NCBI GenBank assembly: GCA_030653355.1
Contig: JAURZN010000057.1
Span: forward strand, 1-41,058
Source: Gallionella sp.
GTDB taxonomy: Bacteria > Pseudomonadota > Gammaproteobacteria > Burkholderiales > Gallionellaceae
Direction of reading: 5' to 3'
DNA length: 41,058 nucleotides
Shown: one piece after another, positions 14,444 through 22,748 of the stretch
Numbering within the stretch: the first letter of the stretch is position 1
Layout of the letters: each line of letters opens with the position of its first letter
Notes under the pieces: model-generated
The model's database searches: none
The model's input: the letters and a program-made list of their open reading frames with translations, nothing else
What the model was told of the DNA's origin: nothing
Position numbers and translations under genes: made by a program

Positions 14444-15949
14444 TTAATAAGCCTTCAAATCTGCGCCGTCCAGATTCAGTGAATGACGCCAGAACTGGTC
14501 GTCGCGGTCGAATAGCCGGTATGTGCCGCGCGGCCCCCAGCTTCCCGCCGGGTAGCTGTTAATAAAATCGCGCTCCATGGACCAGACTTTGAGGATGGGG
14601 TCGATGACGCGCCATGCGGTCTCCACCTCGTCGATACGCAGAAACAGCGAGTGATCGCCTTGCATCACGTCCAGCAGCAAACCCTCATAGGCATCGAAAT
14701 CTTCTTCGCTGCCCTTGCGATAAGTGGCATCCAGACTGATGCTGCGGGTATGCAAATCCAGCCCCGGCACCTTGACCTGCATTTCCATTTTCAGACAGTC
14801 GTCGGGCTGAATGCCCAGCATGATCCAGTTCGGTTGTGACGGGCCGCTGCGCGTATGGCGCATCAAATCCTGTGGCGGTTTCTTGAAACGGATACAAATC
14901 GCCGAACTGTTCTCCGGCATGCGCTTGCCGGTGCGCAGATAAAACGGCACGCCTGCCCAGCGCCAGTTATCGACAAACAGCTTCAGTGCCGCATAGGTCT
15001 CGGTGGTGCTGTCGGGTGCCACGCCGGGTTCTTCCAGATAACCGGGGACCGTCTTGCCGTCTATACTGCCGCTGCCGTACTGGCCACGAAAGGCGTGGGC
15101 ATGTACGGCATTCTGCGTAATCGGGCGAATCGCCTTGAGCACTTTGACCTTCTCGTCGCGCAAATGCTCGGCCGCCATGGTCACCGGTGGCTCCATCGCC
15201 ACCAGGGCCAGCAACTGCAAAAGATGGCTCTGTATCATGTCGCGCAACGCGCCCGCACCTTCGTAATAATCAGCGCGCCCTTCTATTCCCAGCGTCTCCG
15301 AATGGGTGATTTGCACATGATCGATGTAGTGATTGTTCCACAACGGCTCCAGCAGCAGATTGGCGAAGCGGAACACCATCACGTTCTGAACCGTGCCTTT
15401 ACCCAGATAATGGTCGATGCGGAAAATTTGCGGCTCTTTCAGATGTTTGTACAAGCTGCCCTGCAAGGTCTGGGCACTCAGCAAGTCGTAACCGAAAGGC
15501 TTTTCGATCACCACGCGGCGCCAGCCGTTTTTCTCCTTGAGCAATCCCACATTGCCGAGCGCCTCGATGATGGCGGGGAATTCAGAGGGTCGCACTGCCA
15601 TGTAATACACCCTGTTGGGCGGAAACTCGGGATTATCATCCAGCGACTGCTGCAAGCGCGTATAGGCTGCATCATCGCCGGGCGGTATGGCCTGGTAATG
15701 CATACGCGCACAAAAACGCCCCAGTGCTTCCTGATCCAGACCCTGAGGAAAAGCCTGTTGCAACATATCGCAAACGGCTTCCACCCATGCTTCGCGTTCG
15801 CGCAGTTCAATACCGCAGCCCAGTATGATCAGACGTTCGGGCAGGCGTTTTGCAATCTCCAGACGAAACAGCGCAGGAATCAGTTTGCGGCGGCTCAGAT
15901 TTCCGGCTGCGCCGAATATAACCAGCGTACAGGGATCGATTACTTTCAT
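14444..15949 (-). CDS. zwf: Glucose-6-phosphate 1-dehydrogenase
   Basis: Oxidises glucose-6-phosphate to the lactone, the first step of the oxidative pentose phosphate route. It has 501 residues. The N-terminal nucleotide site reads FGAAGNLSRRKLIPALF; the usual GASGDL has Asn in place of Asp here. EKPFGYDL and the active-site RIDHYLGKGTVQN are intact, with the catalytic His in the second motif. It starts at ATG 15949 after AAAGAAG and is the first gene of the four-gene operon. The 72-base gap to rmuC should contain the promoter, but no strong consensus is visible. Confidence 0.96.
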   Translation of the reverse strand: MKVIDPCTLVIFGAAGNLSRRKLIPALFRLEIAKRLPERLIILGCGIELREREAWVEAVCDMLQQAFPQGLDQEALGRFCARMHYQAIPPGDDAAYTRLQQSLDDNPEFPPNRVYYMAVRPSEFPAIIEALGNVGLLKEKNGWRRVVIEKPFGYDLLSAQTLQGSLYKHLKEPQIFRIDHYLGKGTVQNVMVFRFANLLLEPLWNNHYIDHVQITHSETLGIEGRADYYEGAGALRDMIQSHLLQLLALVAMEPPVTMAAEHLRDEKVKVLKAIRPITQNAVHAHAFRGQYGSGSIDGKTVPGYLEEPGVAPDSTTETYAALKLFVDNWRWAGVPFYLRTGKRMPENSSAICIRFKKPPQDLMRHTRSGPSQPNWIMLGIQPDDCLKMEMQVKVPGLDLHTRSISLDATYRKGSEEDFDAYEGLLLDVMQGDHSLFLRIDEVETAWRVIDPILKVWSMERDFINSYPAGSWGPRGTYRLFDRDDQFWRHSLNLDGADLKAY

Positions 15950-16021
15950 TTCGCTTCTTTCATTTAAGTGGCTGCATTATGTACAGGCAGATAATAACCC
16001 GCTGTCTATCATGGGTTCGGT

Positions 16022-17527
16022 TTAATTTTTATCCGTTGCCACATGCACTAACGGGGGATTGTTATCTGCGATCATTTCATCCAGTACGGCATCTGTCAGT
16101 TTTTGTGGTAATTGTTTGCCGGGTTTTACGCCCAGCCCCTTGAGCATCTCGGCCTGACGGATGACGTTGCCACGACCGCTGGTAAATTTGCCATAGGCTT
16201 TATCATACACATCCCTGGCTTGATTCAAGCGCTCGCCCAGTTTATCGAGGTCTTCTACAAAGCCCACCAGCTTGTCATAAAGCTCCGCGCCACGAGTGGC
16301 AATTTCCTGCGCGTTGCGATTCTGTTGCTCCTGACGCCATAAGTGCGCGACGGTGCGCACCACAAACAACAAAGTGCTTGGACTGACCAGCAACACATTC
16401 TTCTTCCAGGCATCCTGCCATAGCTCGCTATCATGCGAGATGGCCAGCATGAAGGCGGGCTCTACCGGAATGAACATCAGCACGAAGTCGAGCGATTTCA
16501 GACCATACAGTTGCTGGTAGTTTTTCCCGGACAATTCCCTGATGTGGGCGCGCACTGAATCCAGATGGCGTTTCATCGCGGCATCGCGCTGATGATCGGT
16601 CTCGGCATTGGCATGCTCTTCATACGCGTTCAGCGATACCTTGGCATCCACGATCAGATGCTTGTCTTCCGGCAGATGCACCACCACATCCGGCTGCGCG
16701 CGTGTGCCATCCGCACGGGTATGGCTTTCCTGCACCTCATATTCATGGCCTTTGCGCAAACCGGATGCCTCCAGCACCTTTTCCAGTATAAGCTCACCCC
16801 AGTTGCCCTGTGTCTTGGCCTGTCCCTTGAGCGCGGAAGTTAAATTGTGCGCATCCTTTGACAGCTGATTATTCAACGACATCAGCTGCTTGACCTGCTC
16901 GGCCAAGGCGGACCTATCCTTGCCTTCCTGCACATAGACTTTTTGCACTTCGCCCTGAAACTCGCTGATCTTGACCTTGAGCGGTTCCAGCAACTGATTG
17001 ATGTTGGTCTGGTTCTGCTCGGTAAAGCGCTTGCTTTTATCTTCCAGCACTTCATTGGCCAGTACTTTGAACTGATTGCTCAGCTCTTCACGGGCGTTAT
17101 TCAGGACAGCAAGATTTTCCACGGCCTTGCTGCGCTCCGCATCGAGGCTGGCAGAGAGTTCAGCCACCTGATTGCTCAGCCGTTGCCGCTCTGCGGTGAG
17201 CTGATCGCGCAATGCGGCAAGTTCTTCCTTTTCGCGTTGAATTGCGTCCAGTTGAGCGCGCTGGCTGGCCACAGTGGACTCTGCCGCACCCGTTTTTTCG
17301 CGCAAGTCACCCATATCCTGTTCAAGTTTTTGCAGAGTGGATTCTGAGTCGGCACGCGCGGTAATCAGACGCCTGGCCTCTTCTTGCGCTGCGCTCAAGC
17401 GCTCATTAAGACGCGCCAGCTCGACCTGAGCATCGGCATTTACGCGCGCGAGTCGCTCGCGCAATACCAGCCAGACGACTGATGCACCTGTCAGAAAAGC
17501 GACGACAATATAAATAATCTGTTCCAT
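16022..17527 (-). CDS. rmuC: DNA recombination protein RmuC homologue
   Basis: A 501-residue membrane-anchored protein of the RmuC family, which limits rearrangements at inverted repeats and is thought to be a nuclease-like factor. Starting at ATG 17527, it opens with MEQIIYIVVAFLTGASVVWL, one transmembrane helix. A long coiled coil follows (about residues 30-200), then the conserved RmuC domain with LIVDAKVSLNAYE and DFVLMFIPVEPAF. A longer frame opens at 17578, but it would overlap the preceding gene and put 17 residues before the membrane helix, so the 17527 start is chosen. It follows mntA by 19 bases and may be read from the same transcript. Confidence 0.93.
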   Translation of the reverse strand: MEQIIYIVVAFLTGASVVWLVLRERLARVNADAQVELARLNERLSAAQEEARRLITARADSESTLQKLEQDMGDLREKTGAAESTVASQRAQLDAIQREKEELAALRDQLTAERQRLSNQVAELSASLDAERSKAVENLAVLNNAREELSNQFKVLANEVLEDKSKRFTEQNQTNINQLLEPLKVKISEFQGEVQKVYVQEGKDRSALAEQVKQLMSLNNQLSKDAHNLTSALKGQAKTQGNWGELILEKVLEASGLRKGHEYEVQESHTRADGTRAQPDVVVHLPEDKHLIVDAKVSLNAYEEHANAETDHQRDAAMKRHLDSVRAHIRELSGKNYQQLYGLKSLDFVLMFIPVEPAFMLAISHDSELWQDAWKKNVLLVSPSTLLFVVRTVAHLWRQEQQNRNAQEIATRGAELYDKLVGFVEDLDKLGERLNQARDVYDKAYGKFTSGRGNVIRQAEMLKGLGVKPGKQLPQKLTDAVLDEMIADNNPPLVHVATDKN

Positions 17528-17546
17528 GTGTATTGGTACCGGATAA

Positions 17547-17864
17547 CTACGCCTTGCTGTAAATTTCCACCCCGACACGATCGATATGCGCGATCAATTC
17601 TCTGTTAGCTATCTGACGATATTGTGACAAGTCCACGGTGTAAGGCAGCATCAAGTCATCGATTTGATCTTCGATTTGCATGAGTTCTGCAAACTGAATC
17701 TCATCTCCCTTGATGGTCAGGTCAATATCTGACCCAGCACGGTAGTTGCCTTTGGCACGCGAGCCGTAGATCAATACGGCGTGGATGACGTTATGCCGTG
17801 CAAAAACGCTCCTGAGTTTATCCAGCGTCGCCGCAGACAGGCCAAATGACGGCGTCGTGCTCAT
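17547..17864 (-). CDS. mntA: MNT nucleotidyltransferase antitoxin
   Basis: A 105-residue minimal nucleotidyltransferase. The catalytic motif is complete: YGSRAKGNYRAGSDIDL, i.e. GS, ten residues, then DxD (about residues 34-48). In characterised HepT/MntA pairs this protein AMPylates a tyrosine of the HEPN toxin and silences it. It overlaps the HEPN gene by four bases and is downstream of it, the usual order. Small size and pairing make this function likely, although some such pairs are unproven as toxin-antitoxin systems. Confidence 0.85.
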   Translation of the reverse strand: MSTTPSFGLSAATLDKLRSVFARHNVIHAVLIYGSRAKGNYRAGSDIDLTIKGDEIQFAELMQIEDQIDDLMLPYTVDLSQYRQIANRELIAHIDRVGVEIYSKA

Positions 17865-18274
17865 GAGAGGTATTCTTCCATTTCTGTTTGCAGTGCGACA
17901 AACAGCGGAAAGTAAGACCCGATGATGACACTCACCAATTGTTCTGCCGTGTGTTCATCATAGGTATGCGATGAGATATTCCGGCTTTGTATCATCGCCA
18001 TCCACTGTTCGCCGTCAGCAATGAGCTCTACCTTGAAGGCTTCTCGTGTGGCATCTTTTGATCCTCTGATGTTCTGGTTGCCCTGATCCTGCAAATAATC
18101 CTTCAACACATTCCATGCCAATTCATGTGTAAACTCAAAGGCTTGAATAACCCCCTGCTTTTCCAGATTTGAGAGTTTGCGCTGTTCGCTCAATTCAACG
18201 GCACTGCGCAATTGCAGCAGGGCTTTTTGAAAATTGGCAAATCGCTGTTGCCAGCGTATATCGCTATCGTTCAT
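17861..18274 (-). CDS. hepT: HEPN-domain toxin (HepT)
   Basis: A 137-residue all-helical protein of the HI0074/HEPN substrate-binding class. The ribonuclease motif R-x4-H-x-Y is intact as RNISSHTY (about residues 98-105), where the Tyr is the expected target of AMPylation by MntA. Other family landmarks are FEFTHELAWNVLKDYL and the helix-rich C-terminus ending EMEEYLS. It is the first gene of the pair; no clear promoter was seen in the 110 bases upstream, which also hold the typA terminator. Because the motif is complete, the toxin is expected to be active. Confidence 0.85.
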   Translation of the reverse strand: MNDSDIRWQQRFANFQKALLQLRSAVELSEQRKLSNLEKQGVIQAFEFTHELAWNVLKDYLQDQGNQNIRGSKDATREAFKVELIADGEQWMAMIQSRNISSHTYDEHTAEQLVSVIIGSYFPLFVALQTEMEEYLS

Positions 18275-18337
18275 CGCCAGTTACCTCATCGTTAATTTGC
18301 AAAGCACGCGGCAAGTTTACTGTATTTTGAAATGCGA

Positions 18338-18368
18338 AACGCCGCGCGGCCCGGAGACGCGCGGCGTT
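18338..18368 (-). terminator. Strong GC hairpin after typA
   Basis: A perfect 11-base stem AACGCCGCGCG/CGCGCGGCGTT with a nine-base loop starts about 20 bases after the typA stop. The following tract on the minus strand is only partly T (TTTCGCATTT), so termination is probable but not canonical. It separates typA from the hepT-mntA pair. Confidence 0.6.
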
Positions 18369-18388
18369 TATCTGGTATTCCTTGCGAA

Positions 18389-20203
18389 TTACAAGCCGCG
18401 TACGTTGCGCTTGCGTTCGTTTTCGGTCAGATAACGTTTACGGACGCGTATCGAAATCGGCGTAACTTCAACCAATTCATCATCGTCGATGAACTCGACA
18501 GCCGATTCCAGCGTCAGGCGCACGGGCGGCGTCAGCCGCACCGCTTCATCGGTACCGGATGAACGCACGTTGGTCAGCTGCTTGCCCTTGATCGGGTTAA
18601 CCACCAGATCGTTGTCACGACTATGGATGCCGATGATCATGCCTTCATACAGCTTGTCGCCGGGAACCACGATCATGCGACCGCGGTCTTCCAGCTTCCA
18701 GAGTGCGTAAGCCACGGCCTCGCCGGGTTCGGAAGAAATCAGCACACCATTGCGACGACCCGGCATGTCAGCCTTGACCGGAGCGTAGTCATCAAATACG
18801 TGCGCCATGATGCCGGTGCCGCGCGTCAGGGTCATAAACTCGGACTGGAAGCCGATCAGGCCCCGCGCCGGAATACGGTATTCCAGACGCACGCGACCAT
18901 GACCGTCAGGCTGCATGTCTTGCAGGTCGCCACGACGACGACCCAACTCTTCCATCACCGCGCCCTGATTGGTGTCTTCCACATCTACGGTGAGCATTTC
19001 AAACGGCTCACAACGTTCACCGTTGATATCACGGTAAACCACACGCGGCTTACCCACGCCCATTTCAAAGCCTTCACGGCGCATATTTTCCAGCAGAATG
19101 GTCAGGTGCAATTCGCCGCGACCCGACAGCAGGAACACGTCGGTGTTGTCGGTTTCCTCGACGCGCAAGGCTACGTTGACCAGTAATTCCTTGTTCAGAC
19201 GATCACGGATCTGGCGACTGGTAATCATCTTGCCTTCCTGACCGCACAAGGGTGAGGTGTTCACCATCAGATTCATGCTCAGTGTAGGCTCATCGACCTT
19301 GGGCAGCGGCAAGGCTTCCGGCTTGCTGACATCGGCAATCGTTACACCGATACCAATTTCCTCGATGCCGTTGATCAGCACAATGTCGCCGGCCATGGCT
19401 TCATCCAGCAATACGCGCTCGATGCCACGAAAACCCAGAACCTGGTTGACGCGTGCCTTCTTGGAAGACTTGTCGCCGTTCATGACCATGACTTCCTGCC
19501 CCGGACGAATCTTGCCGCGCGTCACACGACCCACGCCGATACGACCGACGAAGCTGGAATAATCCAGGGCGGAAATTTGCAACTGCAACGGCTCTTCAGT
19601 CGCGGCAACACTGGGTGCAGGAACATGATTCAACACCACATCCAGCAGCGGGAACATATTGTCTGTAACCGCTTCCAGTTCAGTCTTGGCGTAACCCATC
19701 AATGCGGACGCATAAACAACCGGAAAATCAAGCTGCTCGTCAGACGCACCCAGCTTGTCGAACAAATCGAAAGTCTGATCCACAACCCAGTCAGGACGCG
19801 CGCCCGGACGGTCAACCTTGTTGATCACCACGATAGGACGCAGACCCAGGGCCAGTGCCTTCTTGGTCACGAAACGGGTCTGCGGCATCGGGCCGTCTAC
19901 CGCGTCAACCAGCAGCAATACGCCGTCAACCATACCCAGCACGCGTTCCACTTCGCCGCCGAAATCGGCGTGGCCCGGTGTATCGACGATATTGATGTGC
20001 ACGCCCTTGAATTCAACCGCGCAGTTTTTCGCCAGAATGGTGATGCCGCGTTCCTTTTCCAGGTCATTGTTGTCCATGACGCGTTCGGCAACATGCTGAT
20101 GTGCGGAGAAAGAACCTGCCTGGGACAGCAGCTTGTCGACCAGGGTAGTCTTACCGTGGTCAACGTGGGCGATAATGGCAATATTGCGAAGTTGGCGTGA
20201 CAT
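18389..20203 (-). CDS. typA: Ribosome-associated GTPase TypA/BipA
   Basis: A translational GTPase of the EF-G/LepA group that helps 50S assembly and stress adaptation. With ATG 20203 the protein begins [20 protein letters not shown], the family N-terminus, and has 604 residues. The longer frame from 20245 adds 14 unconserved residues and is rejected. G motifs are HVDHGKTT (G1), RGITI (G2), [13 protein letters not shown] (G3), [13 protein letters not shown] (G4) and SALMG (G5). The EF-G-like domains and the BipA C-terminus ending in a basic [11 protein letters not shown] follow. It is downstream of acr3 by 66 bases and may share its transcript or have its own promoter. Confidence 0.97.
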   Translation of the reverse strand: MSRQLRNIAIIAHVDHGKTTLVDKLLSQAGSFSAHQHVAERVMDNNDLEKERGITILAKNCAVEFKGVHINIVDTPGHADFGGEVERVLGMVDGVLLLVDAVDGPMPQTRFVTKKALALGLRPIVVINKVDRPGARPDWVVDQTFDLFDKLGASDEQLDFPVVYASALMGYAKTELEAVTDNMFPLLDVVLNHVPAPSVAATEEPLQLQISALDYSSFVGRIGVGRVTRGKIRPGQEVMVMNGDKSSKKARVNQVLGFRGIERVLLDEAMAGDIVLINGIEEIGIGVTIADVSKPEALPLPKVDEPTLSMNLMVNTSPLCGQEGKMITSRQIRDRLNKELLVNVALRVEETDNTDVFLLSGRGELHLTILLENMRREGFEMGVGKPRVVYRDINGERCEPFEMLTVDVEDTNQGAVMEELGRRRGDLQDMQPDGHGRVRLEYRIPARGLIGFQSEFMTLTRGTGIMAHVFDDYAPVKADMPGRRNGVLISSEPGEAVAYALWKLEDRGRMIVVPGDKLYEGMIIGIHSRDNDLVVNPIKGKQLTNVRSSGTDEAVRLTPPVRLTLESAVEFIDDDELVEVTPISIRVRKRYLTENERKRNVRGL

Positions 20204-20269
20204 GAGAACAGCCTTGCTAAATGTAAAGGGGGCGCATTCTACCACATGCGGGAAGACAAATCCTGAAAC

Positions 20270-21292
20270 CTAAATCCTGTTTTGATACCAGTCGCGCGAG
20301 CGGTTTGCTACGCTCACCACCGCCAGCATGAGCGGCACTTCTATCAGCACGCCAACCACGGTAGCCAGCGCAGCACCCGACTGGAAACCGAACAGGCTGA
20401 TCGCCGTGGCTACCGCCAGCTCAAAGAAATTACTCGCGGCGATCAATGCGGACGGCGCGGCAACGCAGTGCGCCACGCCCAGGCGTCGATTCAGCCAGTA
20501 GGCAAGGCCGGAGTTCAGTATGACTTGTATCATGATAGGCACGGCCAGTATGGCAATCACCAGCGGCTGTGCGACGATGGCCTCGCCCTGCAGGGCGAAC
20601 AGCAGCACCAGCGTCAGCAGCAGTGCGGCTATCGAGTACGGCCCTGTGCGCTTCAGACCGCGTGCAAACGCAGCCTCCCCTTTCCTCAGCATCCGGCGAC
20701 GCAGCCACTGTGCGATGACCACCGGAATCACGATATAGAACAGCACCGAGACGAGCAAGGTGGCCCACGGCACGGCAATACTGGCAATGCCGAGCAGCAA
20801 TCCGACCAGAGGCGCAAAGGCGAAGATCATGATGACATCATTGAGCGCCACCTGCGACAAAGTGAAATAGGGATCGCCCTTCACCAGATTGCTCCAGACA
20901 AAGACCATGGCGGTACAGGGGGCGGCAGCCAGCAGGATCAGGCCTGCGATATAACTGTCAAGTTGCTCAGGCGGAAGATAGTCGGCGAACACATGGCGGA
21001 TGAACAGCCAGGCCAGCAAGGCCATCGAGAAAGGCTTGATTGCCCAGTTGACAAACAGGGTGACGCCGATGCCGCGCACATGCTGCTTGACCTGATAAAG
21101 CGCGGTGTAGTCTATGCGCAACAGCATGGGAATAATCATCACCCATACCAGCACACCGACGGGAACATTGACTTCAGCAAGTTTCAGACCGGCGATACCC
21201 TGAAATAAGGCAGGAAAAAACTGCCCCAGCAGCACACCGGCAATGATGCACAGCAAGACCCAAAGCGTCAGATAGCGTTCAAACAGATTCAT
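20270..21292 (-). CDS. acr3: Arsenite efflux permease, ACR3 family
   Basis: Exports arsenite (and possibly antimonite) across the inner membrane using the proton motive force. Starting at ATG 21292 it has about 340 residues and ten predicted transmembrane helices. The conserved cysteine of TM4 is seen in [14 protein letters not shown], and the later [12 protein letters not shown] and [10 protein letters not shown] segments hold the conserved glutamates. The frame extends to 21325 but would overlap arsC by 29 bases, so the start four bases after the arsC stop is preferred. It is last in an arsR-arsC-acr3 operon. Confidence 0.93.
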   Translation of the reverse strand: MNLFERYLTLWVLLCIIAGVLLGQFFPALFQGIAGLKLAEVNVPVGVLVWVMIIPMLLRIDYTALYQVKQHVRGIGVTLFVNWAIKPFSMALLAWLFIRHVFADYLPPEQLDSYIAGLILLAAAPCTAMVFVWSNLVKGDPYFTLSQVALNDVIMIFAFAPLVGLLLGIASIAVPWATLLVSVLFYIVIPVVIAQWLRRRMLRKGEAAFARGLKRTGPYSIAALLLTLVLLFALQGEAIVAQPLVIAILAVPIMIQVILNSGLAYWLNRRLGVAHCVAAPSALIAASNFFELAVATAISLFGFQSGAALATVVGVLIEVPLMLAVVSVANRSRDWYQNRI

Positions 21293-21296
21293 CGCT

Positions 21297-21794
21297 TCAG
21301 TCCGGTATTTGCCCGATTTCGGCAAGCTTTTCTTTCAGTGTCAGCTTGTCCAATTTATCAATCGGCAGACTCATAAATAATTGAATACGCCGCGCCAATT
21401 GCGCATAGGCGGTGTTGAATGCGGCGCGACGCGCTTCTTCGCCCTCGACGTGCGCCGGATCGGGGATGCCCCAGTGCGCGGTAGCAGGCTTGCCCGGCCA
21501 GATCGGGCAGGTTTCACCGGCGGCGTTGTCGCACACGGTAAAGATGAAGTCGATTTCTGGCGCGCCGGGAGCGGCGAATTCGTCCCAGCTCTTGCTGCGT
21601 AATCCCGTAATGTCGTGCCCCTGTTGCTGCAACAATTCCAGAGCCGCCGGATTAACGCGTCCGACCGGTTTGCTGCCTGCGCTGTGGGCGATGAATTCAC
21701 CCTTGCCCAGCACGTTGAATAACACTTCGCCCAGAATGCTGCGCGCGGAATTGCCGGTACATAACACCAGCACGTTGTATGGCTTGATACTCAT
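21297..21794 (-). CDS. arsC: Arsenate reductase, low-molecular-weight phosphatase type
   Basis: Reduces arsenate to arsenite for export by the adjacent ACR3 pump. The 165-residue protein has the phosphatase-like P-loop VLCTGNSARSILGE near the N-terminus (Cx5R), and FTVCDNAAGETCPIWPG supplies the further redox cysteines used with thioredoxin or glutaredoxin. It matches the ArsC class found with ACR3 and ArsR in proteobacteria, not the glutaredoxin-dependent E. coli plasmid class. It starts 24 bases after arsR. Confidence 0.93.
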   Translation of the reverse strand: MSIKPYNVLVLCTGNSARSILGEVLFNVLGKGEFIAHSAGSKPVGRVNPAALELLQQQGHDITGLRSKSWDEFAAPGAPEIDFIFTVCDNAAGETCPIWPGKPATAHWGIPDPAHVEGEEARRAAFNTAYAQLARRIQLFMSLPIDKLDKLTLKEKLAEIGQIPD

Positions 21795-21818
21795 CTTGCG
21801 ACCTCTTGTATGGGTTGA

Positions 21819-22142
21819 TTAACATTTTTGGGATGGAATCGCGCAGTCTTGCGGATTTCCAGCGCAACAATTTTCCGTAAGGTAGGCCAGCATCCCATTC
21901 ATCACGGTGAAATTTGCCGCGTAATAGACAAACCGCCCCTCCTGTCTGCTGGTTATCAATCCGGCGTGACTCAGCGCCTTAAAGTGAAATGACATGTTCG
22001 CCGGTGATACTTTCATCCTTTCGGCCAGTTTCCCCGCCGCCATTCCCTCCGGCCCGCACGCCACCAGCAGACGGTATATCTCCAGTCGCGTGTGTTGCGC
22101 CAAAGCCGACAGTGCTTCCACTACCTGTGTCGATGTAAGCAT
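21819..22142 (-). CDS. arsR: ArsR/SmtB-family arsenic-responsive repressor
   Basis: A 107-residue winged-helix repressor, first in the ars operon. The helix-turn-helix is KVSPANMSFHFKALSHAGLI (about residues 44-63), followed by the wing SRQEGRFVYY. The usual ELCVC metal site of the plasmid type is absent; instead cysteines cluster at the C-terminus (C92, C93, C100, C107), close to the arrangement used by the Acidithiobacillus ferrooxidans ArsR. Autorepression and release by arsenite are expected from the family. The upstream gap to HU contains AT-rich candidate operator sequence. Confidence 0.9.
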   Translation of the reverse strand: MLTSTQVVEALSALAQHTRLEIYRLLVACGPEGMAAGKLAERMKVSPANMSFHFKALSHAGLITSRQEGRFVYYAANFTVMNGMLAYLTENCCAGNPQDCAIPSQKC

Positions 22143-22251
22143 TTTATAGTTCTATTATTAAACAATTATTAAAATGACGGGCGTATTAAAGCAGAAAATC
22201 ATCCGCTGATCAATAGCCCTGGCACGGCACACTGCCATACAAATACAGCGC

Positions 22252-22274
22252 AAAACGGCATTTTTAGCCGTTTT
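22252..22274. other. Hairpin in the arsR-HU intergenic region
   Basis: A perfect eight-base stem AAAACGGC/GCCGTTTT encloses a seven-base AT loop. Each strand runs into T residues, so it could end transcripts entering from either side or serve as an operator. It lies about 110 bases before the arsR start and 130 before the HU start. Confidence 0.4.
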
Positions 22275-22404
22275 GCCGTCATGCTTGAAAAATAGTTCGT
22301 CAGAAACGCGCCGAGTTGTTCAGTTTGCGGCAGGACAGTGTTAGACTTTGCCCGCTGTTACGCGCAGCCATCTATTTAATGAGCTTATTCACGGAGGAAT
22401 TTAT

Positions 22405-22680
22405 ATGAACAGAAAAGAACTGATTGATGCTTTGGCCGGAAAAACGGGAAGCACAAAAATTGCTGCTGAACATAATGTTACCGCACTGATCGAAATCATC
22501 GGCGAAACACTGGCAAAAGGCGACAGTCTGGCTCTGGTGGGTTTTGGAACATTCGAAGTACGTGAACGCGCTGCGCGCGTAGGCCGTAATCCAAAAACGG
22601 GAGCGGAATTGAAAATCGCAGCTTCCAAGGTTCCGGCATTCAAGCCCGGTGCTACGCTGAAGGCAACGGTAAACAAGTAG
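22405..22680 (+). CDS. hupB: HU-family DNA-binding protein
   Basis: A 91-residue nucleoid protein that bends DNA as a dimer. It starts at ATG 22405, fixed by GGAGG at 22393-22397; a longer frame from 22348 is not supported. MNRKELIDALAGKTG, the GFGTFEVRERAARVGRNPKTG arm segment (in two parts, about residues 46-66) and the closing KVPAFKPGATLK are the HU/IHF hallmarks. Sequence is closest to single-subunit HU rather than IHF. It is followed by a hairpin and is monocistronic. Whether it is the main HU of the cell cannot be told from this window. Confidence 0.95.
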   Translation: MNRKELIDALAGKTGSTKIAAEHNVTALIEIIGETLAKGDSLALVGFGTFEVRERAARVGRNPKTGAELKIAASKVPAFKPGATLKATVNK

Positions 22681-22685
22681 TAAAT

Positions 22686-22718
22686 ACTGCACCAGTCCTT
22701 TACGGGGGCTGGTGCAGT
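22686..22718. terminator. Hairpin between convergent HU and malQ
   Basis: A perfect ten-base stem ACTGCACCAG/CTGGTGCAGT, extended by inner T-G and C-G pairs, starts six bases after the HU stop. There is no T run on the plus side and only a short one on the minus side, so it may be a bidirectional but weak or Rho-assisted terminator. Confidence 0.55.
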
Positions 22719-22748
22719 GTATCCGCTTATTCGAAATACAGATTCACA

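Noticed and set aside
14855-15967. Long plus-strand reading frame of 370 codons opposite zwf
   Set aside because: Antisense shadow of a GC-rich conserved gene; no domain or start signal.
20282-21208. Plus-strand reading frame of 308 codons opposite acr3
   Set aside because: His/Gln-rich translation typical of the reverse strand of a membrane protein gene; acr3 has clear family motifs.
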